From Bacteroidales bacterium (GTDB lineage: Bacteria; Bacteroidota; Bacteroidia; Bacteroidales; UBA932): 64,000 nt of DNA. Below the pieces are notes generated by a model that was not told the origin of the DNA, searched no databases, and worked only from the letters and a program-made list of their open reading frames with translations. The DNA lies in the NCBI GenBank assembly GCA_017428945.1, contig JAFRPW010000008.1, forward strand, positions 33,662-97,661. The letters run 5' to 3'. A program made the position numbers and the translations under genes. Each line of letters starts with the position of its first letter. Within the stretch, counting starts at the first letter, position 1. Positions 51,509-60,946 of this stretch are shown here, piece after piece.

Positions 51509-53287
51509 CTAGTCCTGGGACAAATCTTTCAGGGAATCGCGGTAGGCGGAGAAGATTTTTGACTTGGAGAGGAAGCCGAGGTAGGTGTGGTCTTCCCGGA
51601 TGACGGGGAGGTTCCAGGCGCCGGTTTTCTCGAACTTTCGCATCACGCTGTCCATAGTCTCGCCGGCATAGATATACTCCGGTGCGCCTTGCATATAGTT
51701 GTAGACGTGGCGCTGGTCATACAGTTCCTGATGGAACATATCCTTGCGGATTGCGGCAAGGGAGACGGAGCCAAGGAAGTGGCCGCGTGCATCCAGGACC
51801 GGGAACAGGGAGCGCTCCGAGCGGGATACAACCTCCACCAGCTGGCCAAGGGTGTCGTCCTGACGGACGGGGACAAAGTCTTTTTCCAACAGGGTCTCTG
51901 TCTTCAGGAGGGTAAGTACCGCCTGGTCGGAGTCGTGCGTAAGCAGCTCACCGGAGGCGGCGATGCGCTTGGTATAGATGGAATACTTCTCGAACAGGCG
52001 TGTAATGCCGTAAGCTATTGCCGATGTAAGGATGAGCGGCACCAGAAGCTGATAGCCTCCGGAAATCTCCGCAATGAGGAAAATGGCCGTCAGGGGCGCC
52101 TGCATGACGCCTGCCATGAGGCCGCCCATACCCACCAGCACAAAGTTTGGCACCGGCACCTGCCCCGGAGCAATCAGATTGATTGTCATGGCAACCACCA
52201 GGCCGCCCATTGCTCCTACAAACAGCGTGGGGCCAAAGGTCCCGCCCACTCCGCCGCCTGCATTGGTGAAGGTCATGGAGAATACCTTCAGCAGCATTAC
52301 CAGTAAAAAGAAAGCCGGCACAGCCCACGGGATGCCGTGGAAGTACACAAGCGGAGTTCCACTGCCTATAAGGGCTGGAGTGTCCTCCAGAAGCGGGCCA
52401 AGGAAATCGTATCCCTCACCGTAAAGAGGAGGGAACAGGAAAACAAGAAGGCCAAGGGATACGGCCGATATGGCCCACCTGGCATACGGATTCCTTATGC
52501 GTCCGAGGCGGTCTTCCATGGAAAGTGTGGTGCGTATGAAATACACCGCTACAAAGCCGCAGAACACGCCCAGAAGCATGTAGAACGGCAGATTCCCCAT
52601 CGAGAACTCTACCAGCTGGGAAGGAAAGACGCTTGCCCTTCCAAGGCAGAGATAGCTCACCAGGGTTGCGCTCACGGAACTGAGCAGCAGCGGCAGAAGT
52701 CCGCTCATGGAAATATTGAAAAGTAGAATCTCCAGAGTGAACAGTACTCCAGCCATAGGGGCGTTGAAAATCCCCGCCACGGCACCTGCAGCTCCGCATC
52801 CCAGAAGCAGCGTAATGCCCCTGTAGGACATCCCGGAATACCGGCCAAGATTGGAACCGATTGCCGCTCCGGTATATACAATCGGCGCCTCCGCACCTAC
52901 GGAGCCGCCAAAACCGATGGTGAGTGCGCTAGTCAGGAGAGAAGACCAGATGTTGTGCCTCTTTATCTTGGACTCGCTCCGGGACACTGCCTGCAGCACC
53001 TTGGTGACCCCATGGCCTATGTTGTCCTTTACGATGTATTTTACAATGAGATAGCTCAGAAGCATTCCCACGCCGGGGAGTACCAGGTGCCTTAATCTGG
53101 CGTAAGGAACCGCAGCAGACAAGAGGTGCTGGATCCAGTGGATTGAAAGTTTCAGAAGGACGGCTGCAAGACCGCAGAAAAGGCCTGTCACCACGGACAG
53201 AATCAGCAGAGCAGTACGCTCCGGCATACTACGCAAAAGGGTCCTTACCGGACCCCATACATGCGTTATTCCACGGTTGCCGGCCAT
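51509..53287 (-). CDS. ClC-family chloride channel/antiporter with CBS domains
   Basis: This 592-residue protein has about 18 helices of a ClC transporter (about 20-440) and a C-terminal CBS pair (about 460-590). Family motifs: GFGGSVGAEAPIVYTGAAIGSNLGRYSG (the GxEGP region, here GAEAP, with the gating glutamate), NAPMAGVLFTLE, and GGGVGGTFGPTLFVGAMGG. ClC proteins move chloride, often coupled to protons. The GAEAP variant is common in Bacteroidota relatives. It abuts the convergent RlmI-like gene. Confidence 0.94.
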   Translation of the reverse strand: MAGNRGITHVWGPVRTLLRSMPERTALLILSVVTGLFCGLAAVLLKLSIHWIQHLLSAAVPYARLRHLVLPGVGMLLSYLIVKYIVKDNIGHGVTKVLQAVSRSESKIKRHNIWSSLLTSALTIGFGGSVGAEAPIVYTGAAIGSNLGRYSGMSYRGITLLLGCGAAGAVAGIFNAPMAGVLFTLEILLFNISMSGLLPLLLSSVSATLVSYLCLGRASVFPSQLVEFSMGNLPFYMLLGVFCGFVAVYFIRTTLSMEDRLGRIRNPYARWAISAVSLGLLVFLFPPLYGEGYDFLGPLLEDTPALIGSGTPLVYFHGIPWAVPAFFLLVMLLKVFSMTFTNAGGGVGGTFGPTLFVGAMGGLVVAMTINLIAPGQVPVPNFVLVGMGGLMAGVMQAPLTAIFLIAEISGGYQLLVPLILTSAIAYGITRLFEKYSIYTKRIAASGELLTHDSDQAVLTLLKTETLLEKDFVPVRQDDTLGQLVEVVSRSERSLFPVLDARGHFLGSVSLAAIRKDMFHQELYDQRHVYNYMQGAPEYIYAGETMDSVMRKFEKTGAWNLPVIREDHTYLGFLSKSKIFSAYRDSLKDLSQD

Positions 53288-53289
53288 AG

Positions 53290-53658
53290 CTATTCGTCAT
53301 CTCCCCCGGTGGAGTACTGGGAGATGTTGTCGTCCGGGAGGGTTTCTCCGGAGGCATCGGAAGCATCTGCGCTGCCGCCTGCTACGGCCTCGTTCTCTGC
53401 ATCCTCTTCTCCCTCAAGCCAGCGGGCCACGTCTTCGAGGTCGTCCGTCTTGACGTTGATCTTCACCAGGTAAATGGCGTCCGGCACCTCTATGGTTACG
53501 GCATAGAACGATGTGCCGTCCGGCTTGGGGTACTTTACAAGGTCATTCAGGTAGTCGCTGAACCCCTTGGGGTACTTCTCTGCAAATGCTGCAGCGAGGT
53601 CCGGATGGAGGTTCATCTTTTCATGACTCACTACGTGACGTTTCTTGTTGTCTGCCAT
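53290..53658 (-). CDS. Small acidic conserved protein of unknown function
   Basis: This 122-residue protein has an ordered N-terminal half (MADNKKRHVVSHEKMNLHPDLAAAF, then KYPKPDGTSFYAVTIEVPDAIYLVKINVK, about 1-80) and a disordered acidic C-terminus rich in Glu, Asp, Ser and Gly. I do not recognise a family with a function. It is 2 bp from the ClC gene (downstream) and 5 bp from the YgiQ gene (upstream), so it probably shares their transcript. Confidence 0.8.
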   Translation of the reverse strand: MADNKKRHVVSHEKMNLHPDLAAAFAEKYPKGFSDYLNDLVKYPKPDGTSFYAVTIEVPDAIYLVKINVKTDDLEDVARWLEGEEDAENEAVAGGSADASDASGETLPDDNISQYSTGGDDE

Positions 53659-53663
53659 AATTG

Positions 53664-55469
53664 TTACTTACGTTTAGGTTTTCGCGCTGCAATATTAAGG
53701 CTTTGTTTTGAACTCTGCAAATTCTTGGAGGGATTTTTCGAGGAATTTTTGAAGAAATAGCTCTTTTGGCGCTGTTTTTTCTCCATATCGTGCTCCGTGA
53801 ACACCTCTGTCATGTCCCGCGGATCTATTCCGCTGTAGAACATAACGGACGAGGTAGTCATGGGCGTTGGCGTGAAATCCTGCACCTGGTCCATCCAGAT
53901 GCCCTTCAGGGCAGGGTGGTTCGCAAGCCTCTCCATATCTTTCATGGTGCACCCGGGATGTGACGATATAAAATATGGTACAAGCCCTACGTGAGTCCCG
54001 GCCTCCCGGTTCACCGTGTCGAATTCCTTTCGGAGCCTTTCGAATAATTTGAACGATGGCTTTGCCATCTTCTGAAGGACGTGGTCTTCCGTGTGCTCCG
54101 GCGCCACCTTGAGGCGTCCGGAGGTGTGGTCCAGGACCAGGGTTTTAAGGTAAGGCCTGGAGCTGTCGTCAACAAAGCCGTCTTCCGTGAGGAACAGGTC
54201 GTACCTGATTCCGCTTCCTATGTAGCTGTGCCTGATGCCTTTGGTGGAGTCTATCTGCCTGTAGAGCTTCATGAGGCGGGTATGGTCGCAGTCCAGGTTG
54301 GGGCAGCGTTTGGGGAAAAGGCAGCTGCGTCTGGTGCACTTGTCGCAGAGTTCGGGATTCTTTCCGTGCATGCCGTACATATTGGCCGTAGGGGCTCCAA
54401 CATCGGAAATATTCCCCGCAAAGCCCGGCAGGTTGTTCAGCTCCTTTACCTCCTTCAGGATGGATTTCTCGCTTCGGGACGATATGAATTTTCCCTGATG
54501 CGCCGCTATGGTGCAGAAGTTACAGCCTCCGAAGCACCCGCGGTGGGTGCATACGCTGAACTTGATCATATCGTACGCCGGAATCCTTTTACCTTTATAT
54601 CTTGGATGCGGCAACTTTGTGAACGGCAGGTCCCAGAAGGAATCCATCTCCTCCTGCGTGGCAGTGGGATATGGCGGATTAATCTGTACGTACCCATCCC
54701 CGACAGGCTCAATTATAGTATCCGGATGCGCCATATTGGCGTGTGTCTCTATCCAGTGGAAATTTTCCGCGAACGCCCTCTTGTCCCTGCAGCACTCTTC
54801 AAATGAATGCAATTTCAGCAGTCCTTCACCTGTTTCCGGCGGAATGCCGGGAACCAGAAATGCTATCTGCGGGATCTGCTGCATCCGGTGGCGGGACCAG
54901 CCTTTTTCTATGCCTCGGGTGAGTTCAATCATGGGGCGTTCTCCCATGCCATAGCAGAGGTAATCGGCCCCGGAAGATACCAGGACGGAGGGCATGAGGC
55001 AGTCTTTCCAGTAGTCGTAGTGGGTGAGGCGCCTCAGGGATGCTTCAATGCCGCCAATAACGACAGGCACATCCGGGAACAGTTCCTTCAGTATCTTTGT
55101 GTAAACCGTTACGGCATAGTCCGGACGGGCTCCGGCCTTGCCATCAGGGGTGTAGGCATCGTCGTGACGGAGGCGCTTTGATGCGGTGTAGTGGTTAACC
55201 ATGGAATCCATGGCACCGGAATTGAGGCCGAAGTAAAGGCGCGGACGGCCGAGTTTGCGGAAGTCCCGGAGGTCGTCCCTCCAGTTGGGCTGGGGCACAA
55301 CCGCCACCCTGTAGCCAAACTTCTGCAGCCACCGGGCAATGACAGCGGTTCCAAAAGACGGATGGTCAATGAAGGCATCGCCGCTGAAAAGGATTATGTC
55401 AATGTAATCCCATCCCAGCGCCTGCACCTCCTTGGCGGAGGTTGGGAACATGTAGTTGTTTTCCGCCAT
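53664..55469 (-). CDS. YgiQ-family radical SAM protein
   Basis: This 601-residue protein belongs to UPF0313/YgiQ: N-terminal B12-binding-like part (WDYIDIILFSGDAFIDHPSFGTAVIARWLQ), then VVIGGIEASLRRLTHYDYW and the radical SAM cluster motif C-x3-C-x2-C as CFGGCNFC (about 312-319). The later RVAPEHTEDHVLQKMAKP segment (EHVS motif) fits the family. Reaction unknown. The C-terminal tail (about 570-601) is basic with KNPSKN repeats. The ATG is 40 bp from the divergent tex gene. Confidence 0.93.
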   Translation of the reverse strand: MAENNYMFPTSAKEVQALGWDYIDIILFSGDAFIDHPSFGTAVIARWLQKFGYRVAVVPQPNWRDDLRDFRKLGRPRLYFGLNSGAMDSMVNHYTASKRLRHDDAYTPDGKAGARPDYAVTVYTKILKELFPDVPVVIGGIEASLRRLTHYDYWKDCLMPSVLVSSGADYLCYGMGERPMIELTRGIEKGWSRHRMQQIPQIAFLVPGIPPETGEGLLKLHSFEECCRDKRAFAENFHWIETHANMAHPDTIIEPVGDGYVQINPPYPTATQEEMDSFWDLPFTKLPHPRYKGKRIPAYDMIKFSVCTHRGCFGGCNFCTIAAHQGKFISSRSEKSILKEVKELNNLPGFAGNISDVGAPTANMYGMHGKNPELCDKCTRRSCLFPKRCPNLDCDHTRLMKLYRQIDSTKGIRHSYIGSGIRYDLFLTEDGFVDDSSRPYLKTLVLDHTSGRLKVAPEHTEDHVLQKMAKPSFKLFERLRKEFDTVNREAGTHVGLVPYFISSHPGCTMKDMERLANHPALKGIWMDQVQDFTPTPMTTSSVMFYSGIDPRDMTEVFTEHDMEKKQRQKSYFFKNSSKNPSKNLQSSKQSLNIAARKPKRK

Positions 55470-55476
55470 AACTCTA

Positions 55477-55484
55477 CAAAATTA
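55477..55484 (-). promoter_or_regulatory. -7 box next to the YgiQ gene start
   Basis: TAATTTTG on the minus strand, 7 bases before the ATG at 55469, implying an mRNA with almost no leader. Confidence 0.45.
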
Positions 55485-55496
55485 AGCAAAAAATTG

Positions 55497-55504
55497 TAAA
55501 TTTG
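55497..55504 (+). promoter_or_regulatory. -7 box touching the tex start
   Basis: TAAATTTG, 5 bases before the ATG at 55510. A GGAGGT sequence lies between, too close to the ATG (one to two bases) to work as a normal ribosome binding site. It predicts a leaderless or near-leaderless mRNA. Confidence 0.5.
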
Positions 55505-55509
55505 GAGGT

Positions 55510-57648
55510 ATGAAAGCTATTTACGTCAATCATATCGCGAAACTCCTCAAGGTGAAGACCTGGCAGGTGGAGAACTGCGTTGAACTGCTTGAAGACGGCT
55601 GCACAATTCCATTCATAAGCCGTTACCGAAAGGAGCGCACAGGAGACCTGGATGACGTTGCCGTAGCGGAGGTCAAGCACTGGGCAGATTCCTTCTCCGA
55701 GATGGAAAAACGCAAGGAGACCATCCTGGGAACCATCCAGGAGCAGGGAAAGCTTACCCCTGAGCTCAAGGCAAAGATAGAAGATACACTCTCCTCAAGC
55801 GAGCTCGAGGACCTTTATCTTCCGTATCGTCCCAAACGCAAGACAAGGGCAACCGTTGCCGTTGCAAAGGGCCTTGAGCCTCTTGCCGACACCCTCTGCG
55901 GCGGAAAGGTTTCAAACCCAGAGGCCGAGGCTGCAAAATACGTTAAAGGAGAGGTGAAAGATGCTGAAGATGCCCTGCAGGGTGCCCGCGACATAATTGC
56001 GGAGCGTCTAAGCGAGACGGCATCGGTCCGTGAAACCCTTCGCGGCCTTTTCCGTCAGAGAAGGGTCCAGTCCAAGGTTACAAAGGCAGGAGAAGAGGAC
56101 CCCGAAGCCCAGAAATACCGCAGCTATTTCACCTTCAGCCAGCCGGTTGCAAAGATTCCCGCCCATAATCTTCTGGCCATGCTCCGCGCCCGTGACGAGG
56201 GCTTCCTCCGCGTAGACCTGGACACCGATCCGGAGAAGATGGGCAACAAGATTTACTATGACTGGTGCCAGGAACACGGTTATCCTTACCGTGAGAACGG
56301 TGCCCAGATAAGGGAAGCCGTGGACGACGGCTTCAAACGCCTTCTGGAACCCTCCATTACCGGTGAAGTCCTCCGCGAGGCCAAGGAAAAGGCCGATATG
56401 GAATCTATCGGCGTCTTTGGAGAAAACCTCCGCCAGCTGCTTCTTGCTCCGCCTGTGGGCCAGAAAAGGGTCATGGCCATAGACCCCGGTTTCCGTACCG
56501 GTTGCAAGGTGGTTTGCCTGGACTCCGAGGGCAATCTCCTGGAGCACTGCGTCATTTTCCCTCACCCTCCCGTGGCAAAGAAGATAGATGCCATAACCAA
56601 TGTGACGGAACTTGCAGAGAAGTATAAGATTGAGGTGATAGCCATAGGAAGCGGAACGGCCGGGCGCGAGACAGAAGACTTCATCCGCAGGGTCGGTCTT
56701 CCGGAAAGCATCCGGATATACTCCGTGAGCGAGGACGGTGCATCCGTGTACTCTGCTTCGGAGGCCGGCAGGGAAGAGTTCCCGCTGGAAGATGTTACCG
56801 TCCGCGGAGCCGTTTCCATCGGCAGGCGCCTCATGGACCCTCTGGCAGAACTGGTAAAGATAGACCCCAAGTCCCTTGGCGTTGGCCAGTACCAGCACGA
56901 TGTAGACCAGAAACTCCTCAAGGAGAAGCTGGACAATACGGTAGAGAGCTGCGTAAACAGCGTCGGCGTGAACCTCAATACCGCGAGCCCGTACCTTCTG
57001 CAGTATGTTTCGGGGATAGGCCCTGCGCTTGCAGGCTCCATTGTGGAATACCGTAAAAAGAACGGCGCCTTCCGGAGCCGTGAAGATCTGAAGAAGGTTC
57101 CCCGCCTTGGAGCAAAGGCTTTCCAGCAGTGTGCAGGGTTCCTCCGCGTAGTTGGATCGGCAAACCCTCTGGACAACTCTGCGGTGCATCCCGAGGCCTA
57201 TCACATAGTGGAAAGGATGGCCAGGGACCTTGGAGTCTCAACTGCCTCACTTGTTGGAAACGACAGCCTCTGCGCCTCCATAGACGCATCAAGATATGTG
57301 GAAGGGGAGTTCGGCCTTCCAACCGTGAACGACATTCTCAGGGAACTCCGCAAGCCCGGCCTGGATCCCCGCGAGGAGGCCCGCGAGTTCTCCTTTGCCG
57401 ATGACATCCGCGACATAGAAGACCTCAAGATTGGAATGGAGCTCCCCGGCATTGTCACAAACGTCACCGCCTTCGGGGCATTCGTCGATATCGGCCTTCA
57501 TGAAAACGGCCTCATACATGCTTCCAACATGGGCGTAAAGGGTATGGCCGTGCCGTCCCAGGTTCTCAAGCTCAGGCAGCAAATAAAAGTCCGGGTCATT
57601 TCTGTTGACCCGGACCGTAAAAGGATAGGACTCAAGCTTTTGGCCTGA
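55510..57648 (+). CDS. tex: Tex-family transcription accessory protein with S1 domain
   Basis: Tex binds RNA and affects transcription. This 712-residue protein has the N-terminal Tex helical part (IPFISRYRKERTGDLDD), a YqgF/RuvC-like domain (about 315-445, MAIDPGFRTGCKVVCLDSEG), two helix-hairpin-helix segments (SVGVNLNTASPYLLQYVSGIGPALAGSIVEYR) and a C-terminal S1 domain (about 640-712, LPGIVTNVTAFGAFVDIGLHENGLIHASNM). Length is normal. Its 3' end overlaps the convergent glycosyltransferase gene by 17 bases. Confidence 0.97.
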   Translation: MKAIYVNHIAKLLKVKTWQVENCVELLEDGCTIPFISRYRKERTGDLDDVAVAEVKHWADSFSEMEKRKETILGTIQEQGKLTPELKAKIEDTLSSSELEDLYLPYRPKRKTRATVAVAKGLEPLADTLCGGKVSNPEAEAAKYVKGEVKDAEDALQGARDIIAERLSETASVRETLRGLFRQRRVQSKVTKAGEEDPEAQKYRSYFTFSQPVAKIPAHNLLAMLRARDEGFLRVDLDTDPEKMGNKIYYDWCQEHGYPYRENGAQIREAVDDGFKRLLEPSITGEVLREAKEKADMESIGVFGENLRQLLLAPPVGQKRVMAIDPGFRTGCKVVCLDSEGNLLEHCVIFPHPPVAKKIDAITNVTELAEKYKIEVIAIGSGTAGRETEDFIRRVGLPESIRIYSVSEDGASVYSASEAGREEFPLEDVTVRGAVSIGRRLMDPLAELVKIDPKSLGVGQYQHDVDQKLLKEKLDNTVESCVNSVGVNLNTASPYLLQYVSGIGPALAGSIVEYRKKNGAFRSREDLKKVPRLGAKAFQQCAGFLRVVGSANPLDNSAVHPEAYHIVERMARDLGVSTASLVGNDSLCASIDASRYVEGEFGLPTVNDILRELRKPGLDPREEAREFSFADDIRDIEDLKIGMELPGIVTNVTAFGAFVDIGLHENGLIHASNMGVKGMAVPSQVLKLRQQIKVRVISVDPDRKRIGLKLLA

Positions 57649-58351
57649 TCTTGCGGAATCTGAGGTTGATGACGCCCCAGAAAGCCTCGCCAAATATTCC
57701 GCTGCTCATCTTGGAGGTGCCCTTCTGTCTGTTTGTAAAGACGATGGGCACTTCTTTCAGCTTGAAGCCAAGCTTCCAGGCGCTGTACTTCATCTCTATC
57801 TGGAAGCCGTATCCTTTCATCTTCACGGCGTCCAGGTCTAAGGTCTCCAGTACCTTTCTGGAGTAGCAGACAAAGCCGGCGGTGGTGTCGAACACCTTCA
57901 TGCCCAGAACGCCCCTGACATACAAAGATGCGCCATAGGAGATCAGGATACGGCCTATGGGCCAGTCCACAACGCTGATGCCGTTGCTGTAACGGGAACC
58001 TATGGAAAGGTCCGCGCCTTCTTCTTCACAGGCCTTCCAGAGGCGGATAAGGTCCTCCGGGTTGTGTGAGAAGTCGGCGTCCATCTCAAAAACGTAGTCG
58101 TATCCGTTTTCAAGGGCCCATTTGAAGCCCGTGAGATATGCCGTCCCAAGGCCCAGTTTTCCTGACCGCTCCAGAAGATGAATCCTGTCCGGATAGCATA
58201 TCTGAAGGTTTTTCACGATGCCGGCGGTGCCGTCCGGGGAGGCATCGTCAATGACCAGGGCATGGAACTGACCCTCAAGCTGCATTACGCAGATGAGGAT
58301 GTCGGCGATATTCTCCTTTTCGTTGTAGGTGGGGATTATTACTAAGTTCAT
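57632..58351 (-). CDS. Dpm1-like polyprenol phosphomannose synthase (GT2)
   Basis: This 239-residue GT2 enzyme has PTYNEKENIADIL, VIDDASPDGTAGIV (DDxSxDGT), FEMDADFSHNPEDLIRL (metal-binding DAD), SRYSNG and KEVPIVFTNRQKGTSKMSS. These are the marks of the Dpm1 group, which moves mannose from GDP-mannose to a polyprenyl phosphate at the inner membrane. No membrane anchor is visible. It overlaps the glpT gene by 4 bases, so it rides on the glp transcript. Confidence 0.93.
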   Translation of the reverse strand: MNLVIIPTYNEKENIADILICVMQLEGQFHALVIDDASPDGTAGIVKNLQICYPDRIHLLERSGKLGLGTAYLTGFKWALENGYDYVFEMDADFSHNPEDLIRLWKACEEEGADLSIGSRYSNGISVVDWPIGRILISYGASLYVRGVLGMKVFDTTAGFVCYSRKVLETLDLDAVKMKGYGFQIEMKYSAWKLGFKLKEVPIVFTNRQKGTSKMSSGIFGEAFWGVINLRFRKIRPKA

Positions 58352-59733
58352 TTCTTCTTCACCAGGTACTGTTCTTCTTTATAAGTGAATCCCATGAACA
58401 GGATTGCCAGGAAGCAGGCTGCAAGCAGCATGCCAAAGGTAATGTTCCATCCAAAGGACTGAGCAACCCAGCCAAGGCACCAGTTTGCAAGCAGGAAGGT
58501 CCCGAAGAAGTATCCGAAGAAACCGGTAAGGCCTGCAGCCGTGCCGGAAGCGTTCTTTGGTGCCAGATCCAGGGCCTGGACGCCTATCAGCATTACCGGG
58601 CCGTAGATGAAGAACCCTATGCCTATCAGGCAAATCATTACCACGGTTATGTTGTCTATGAATACCCAGTACAGCACCACAAACACGGCAACCAGGGCCA
58701 TGAAAATCATGGTGGGAAGGGCGCGTCGTCCGTTGAACACCTTGTCCGACAGCCAGCCGCAGATTATTGTGCCAGGGATGGCGGCAAATTCATAGAGGGA
58801 GTATGCCCAGCCCATGGATTTTATGTCGATGCCCTTTTCCGTGAGGAGGGTAGGGGCCCAGTCCAGACATCCGTAGCGCACCATGTACACGAAGGCGTTG
58901 GCCAGTGCTATGAACCAGAGGAACTTGTTGTTGAGGACATACTTGAAGAAGATGTCCTTTGTGGAGAGCCTTTCCTCGTGCTTTTCGGAATAGTTCTTGG
59001 GATAGTCGTTCTTCCATGCCTCTATGGACTGAAGACCGCAGGACTGAGGGGTATCCCTCAGGAGCATGAACGCCAGGATGGCAATGAGTATTGCCACTGC
59101 GGCGGGGAATGCGAATGTCCCGATCATGAAATACAGCTCCGTGTGCGCACCGAAGAACCAGCTGCCGAACCAGATAGCGCCATAGGTTGCCATGAGGCCC
59201 ACCAGACCGCCGCCTACATTGTGTGCGCAGTTCCAGATGCTCATCATGGTGCCCCTTTCACTCACGGAGAACCAGTGGGTCATGACTCGGCCGCAAGGGG
59301 GCCATCCCATGCCGTTGAACCATCCCACAAGGGCGTTGAGGATACCCATGACCAGGATGGCCAGGGCTTTGTTGTCTGAACCTATATAATGAATGGGAAC
59401 AATCATGAAGGCCATGGCGAGGGCGCTCAGGATAAGGCCGAGAGGAAGGAATACCCTGGCGTTGGAGCGGTCGCTGACGCTGCCCATGAGGAACTTTGAC
59501 AGAGCATACGCCGCTGCGTTTACACCCAGGACGAAACCAAGCTCGGCCTTGTGGAAACCAAGGGGCTCCATGAAAGGAATGGCCAGAGACAGGTTCTTCC
59601 GCACAAGGTAGAATCCGGCGTAACCGATGAATGCGCCGATGAATACCTGCCAGCGCAGGCTCTTGTATCTGGCATCGGCTTCCGGGCCGGTTTGTGCCGG
59701 CAGGTATGCCGGCTGTTGAAGGAATTTAATCAT
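58348..59733 (-). CDS. glpT: Glycerol-3-phosphate/phosphate antiporter GlpT
   Basis: GlpT brings glycerol-3-phosphate into the cell in exchange for phosphate. This 461-residue MFS protein has 12 membrane helices. The organophosphate/Pi antiporter features are YKSLRWQVFIGAFIGYAGFYLVRKNLSLA, the loop GSVSDRSNARVFLPLGL, and GMGWPPCGRVMTHWFS in helix 4-5 (GxGWPPxxR). It overlaps glpC by 8 bases and Dpm1 by 4 and closes the import-oxidation operon. Confidence 0.93.
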   Translation of the reverse strand: MIKFLQQPAYLPAQTGPEADARYKSLRWQVFIGAFIGYAGFYLVRKNLSLAIPFMEPLGFHKAELGFVLGVNAAAYALSKFLMGSVSDRSNARVFLPLGLILSALAMAFMIVPIHYIGSDNKALAILVMGILNALVGWFNGMGWPPCGRVMTHWFSVSERGTMMSIWNCAHNVGGGLVGLMATYGAIWFGSWFFGAHTELYFMIGTFAFPAAVAILIAILAFMLLRDTPQSCGLQSIEAWKNDYPKNYSEKHEERLSTKDIFFKYVLNNKFLWFIALANAFVYMVRYGCLDWAPTLLTEKGIDIKSMGWAYSLYEFAAIPGTIICGWLSDKVFNGRRALPTMIFMALVAVFVVLYWVFIDNITVVMICLIGIGFFIYGPVMLIGVQALDLAPKNASGTAAGLTGFFGYFFGTFLLANWCLGWVAQSFGWNITFGMLLAACFLAILFMGFTYKEEQYLVKKK

Positions 59734-60946
59734 TGTCTTTCAATGCTTTAGCCAATATTGAAACAGGGTGCATCACTTTGTGGTCCGTAGACATTTCAAT
59801 CTGCCACTTGCAGGTCTCGCAGTCGCAGGCCACTATGTCCGGATTGACGGTCCTTATCTGGTCGAAAAGGGGAGCGCCTATAGTCTGCGAGAACTCGTAA
59901 TTCTCTTTCTTGAAGCCGTAGGTGCCGGCTATGCCGCAGCAGTTGGAGTCCAGAAGGGTGAATTCCACACCGGGAATCATCCTGAGGAGTTTTTCGGAGA
60001 AGACACCCCAGCCAAGCTTTTCCATGTGGCATGGCACATGGTATGCAACCTTCATGTGGAACCCGGGCTTGAACTCCAGGGTGGCTCCGTTTTCCAGTTT
60101 CTCGAATATGAAGCGGGTGGCAAGCAGAAGGGAATCCCTTACCGCAGAGTTGTCTATGTCCAGCAGGTGAGGATACTCGTCCCTAATGGTAAGAGTGCAC
60201 GTTGACGATGTGGTTACCACCTTGAGGCCTGCGTCCACGGCCTTTTTGAGAACTTCCACATTGTGGGTGGCATTTTTCTTTGCCTGTGCCGTAAGGCGGT
60301 TTGCAATCATGGCCACGCCGCAGCACTTTTCTCCGTCAAGCAGCTGCACTCCCACGCCAAGGGCGTTGAGTACCTTTACAAGGTCTTTTCCCAGCTGAGG
60401 ATAATTGTAGTTTACATAACAGCCGTGATAGTATGCTACCTGCTCCGGGTATTCCGCCTGCTCCTTGCGGTGGCGTCCAAGCCAGCCCTCGAAACTTCTG
60501 GAGCTGTACTTGGGGAATGTACGGTGGCGGTCTATCTTCATGGTTGCGTCCAGGACGCTCTTGGTGATGCCCATCCCGGTAACTCCGTTCACGATTGGTG
60601 CAAACGGACGGGCAAGGGTGCCCATGAAGTCCGTGTTTGCAAGGATCACGTCCCTGAGCTTGGGTTTTCCTTTCTCATACTTGATCCTGGCAGCCTGGAT
60701 AAGGTCTGCCACGTTTACTCCGGAAGGGCAGGCAACCTCGCACCTCTTGCAGTTCATGCAGTATTTGAGGGCATAGTTGAAGAAGTAAGGGTCCTTCAGG
60801 CGGAGGCGTTCTCCGTCAGGGCCGGCCTGCTTGGGACCGGGGTACATAGGGTTCACGCCAAGCACCGGGCAGTATGCCGTGCATACGGTGCATTTGGTGC
60901 ATTCCTCAAAATTATAGGCGCTGCTGGTATATTCCTGAAGGTTCAT
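59726..60946 (-). CDS. glpC: Anaerobic glycerol-3-phosphate dehydrogenase subunit C
   Basis: GlpC is the iron-sulfur subunit that passes electrons from GlpAB to menaquinone. This 406-residue protein has two 4Fe-4S motifs, CTKCTVCTAYCP (C16, C19, C22, C26) and CMNCKRCEVACP (about 62-72), and two cysteine-rich CCG domains (YYHGCYVNY...EKCCGVAM and YHVPCHMEKLG...SNCCGIAGTYG). It overlaps glpB by 4 bases and glpT by 8. Confidence 0.96.
   Translation of the reverse strand: MNLQEYTSSAYNFEECTKCTVCTAYCPVLGVNPMYPGPKQAGPDGERLRLKDPYFFNYALKYCMNCKRCEVACPSGVNVADLIQAARIKYEKGKPKLRDVILANTDFMGTLARPFAPIVNGVTGMGITKSVLDATMKIDRHRTFPKYSSRSFEGWLGRHRKEQAEYPEQVAYYHGCYVNYNYPQLGKDLVKVLNALGVGVQLLDGEKCCGVAMIANRLTAQAKKNATHNVEVLKKAVDAGLKVVTTSSTCTLTIRDEYPHLLDIDNSAVRDSLLLATRFIFEKLENGATLEFKPGFHMKVAYHVPCHMEKLGWGVFSEKLLRMIPGVEFTLLDSNCCGIAGTYGFKKENYEFSQTIGAPLFDQIRTVNPDIVACDCETCKWQIEMSTDHKVMHPVSILAKALKDND

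Noticed and set aside
56008-57204. 398-codon frame opposite tex
   Set aside because: It overlaps conserved Tex domains; composition is that of a shadow frame.
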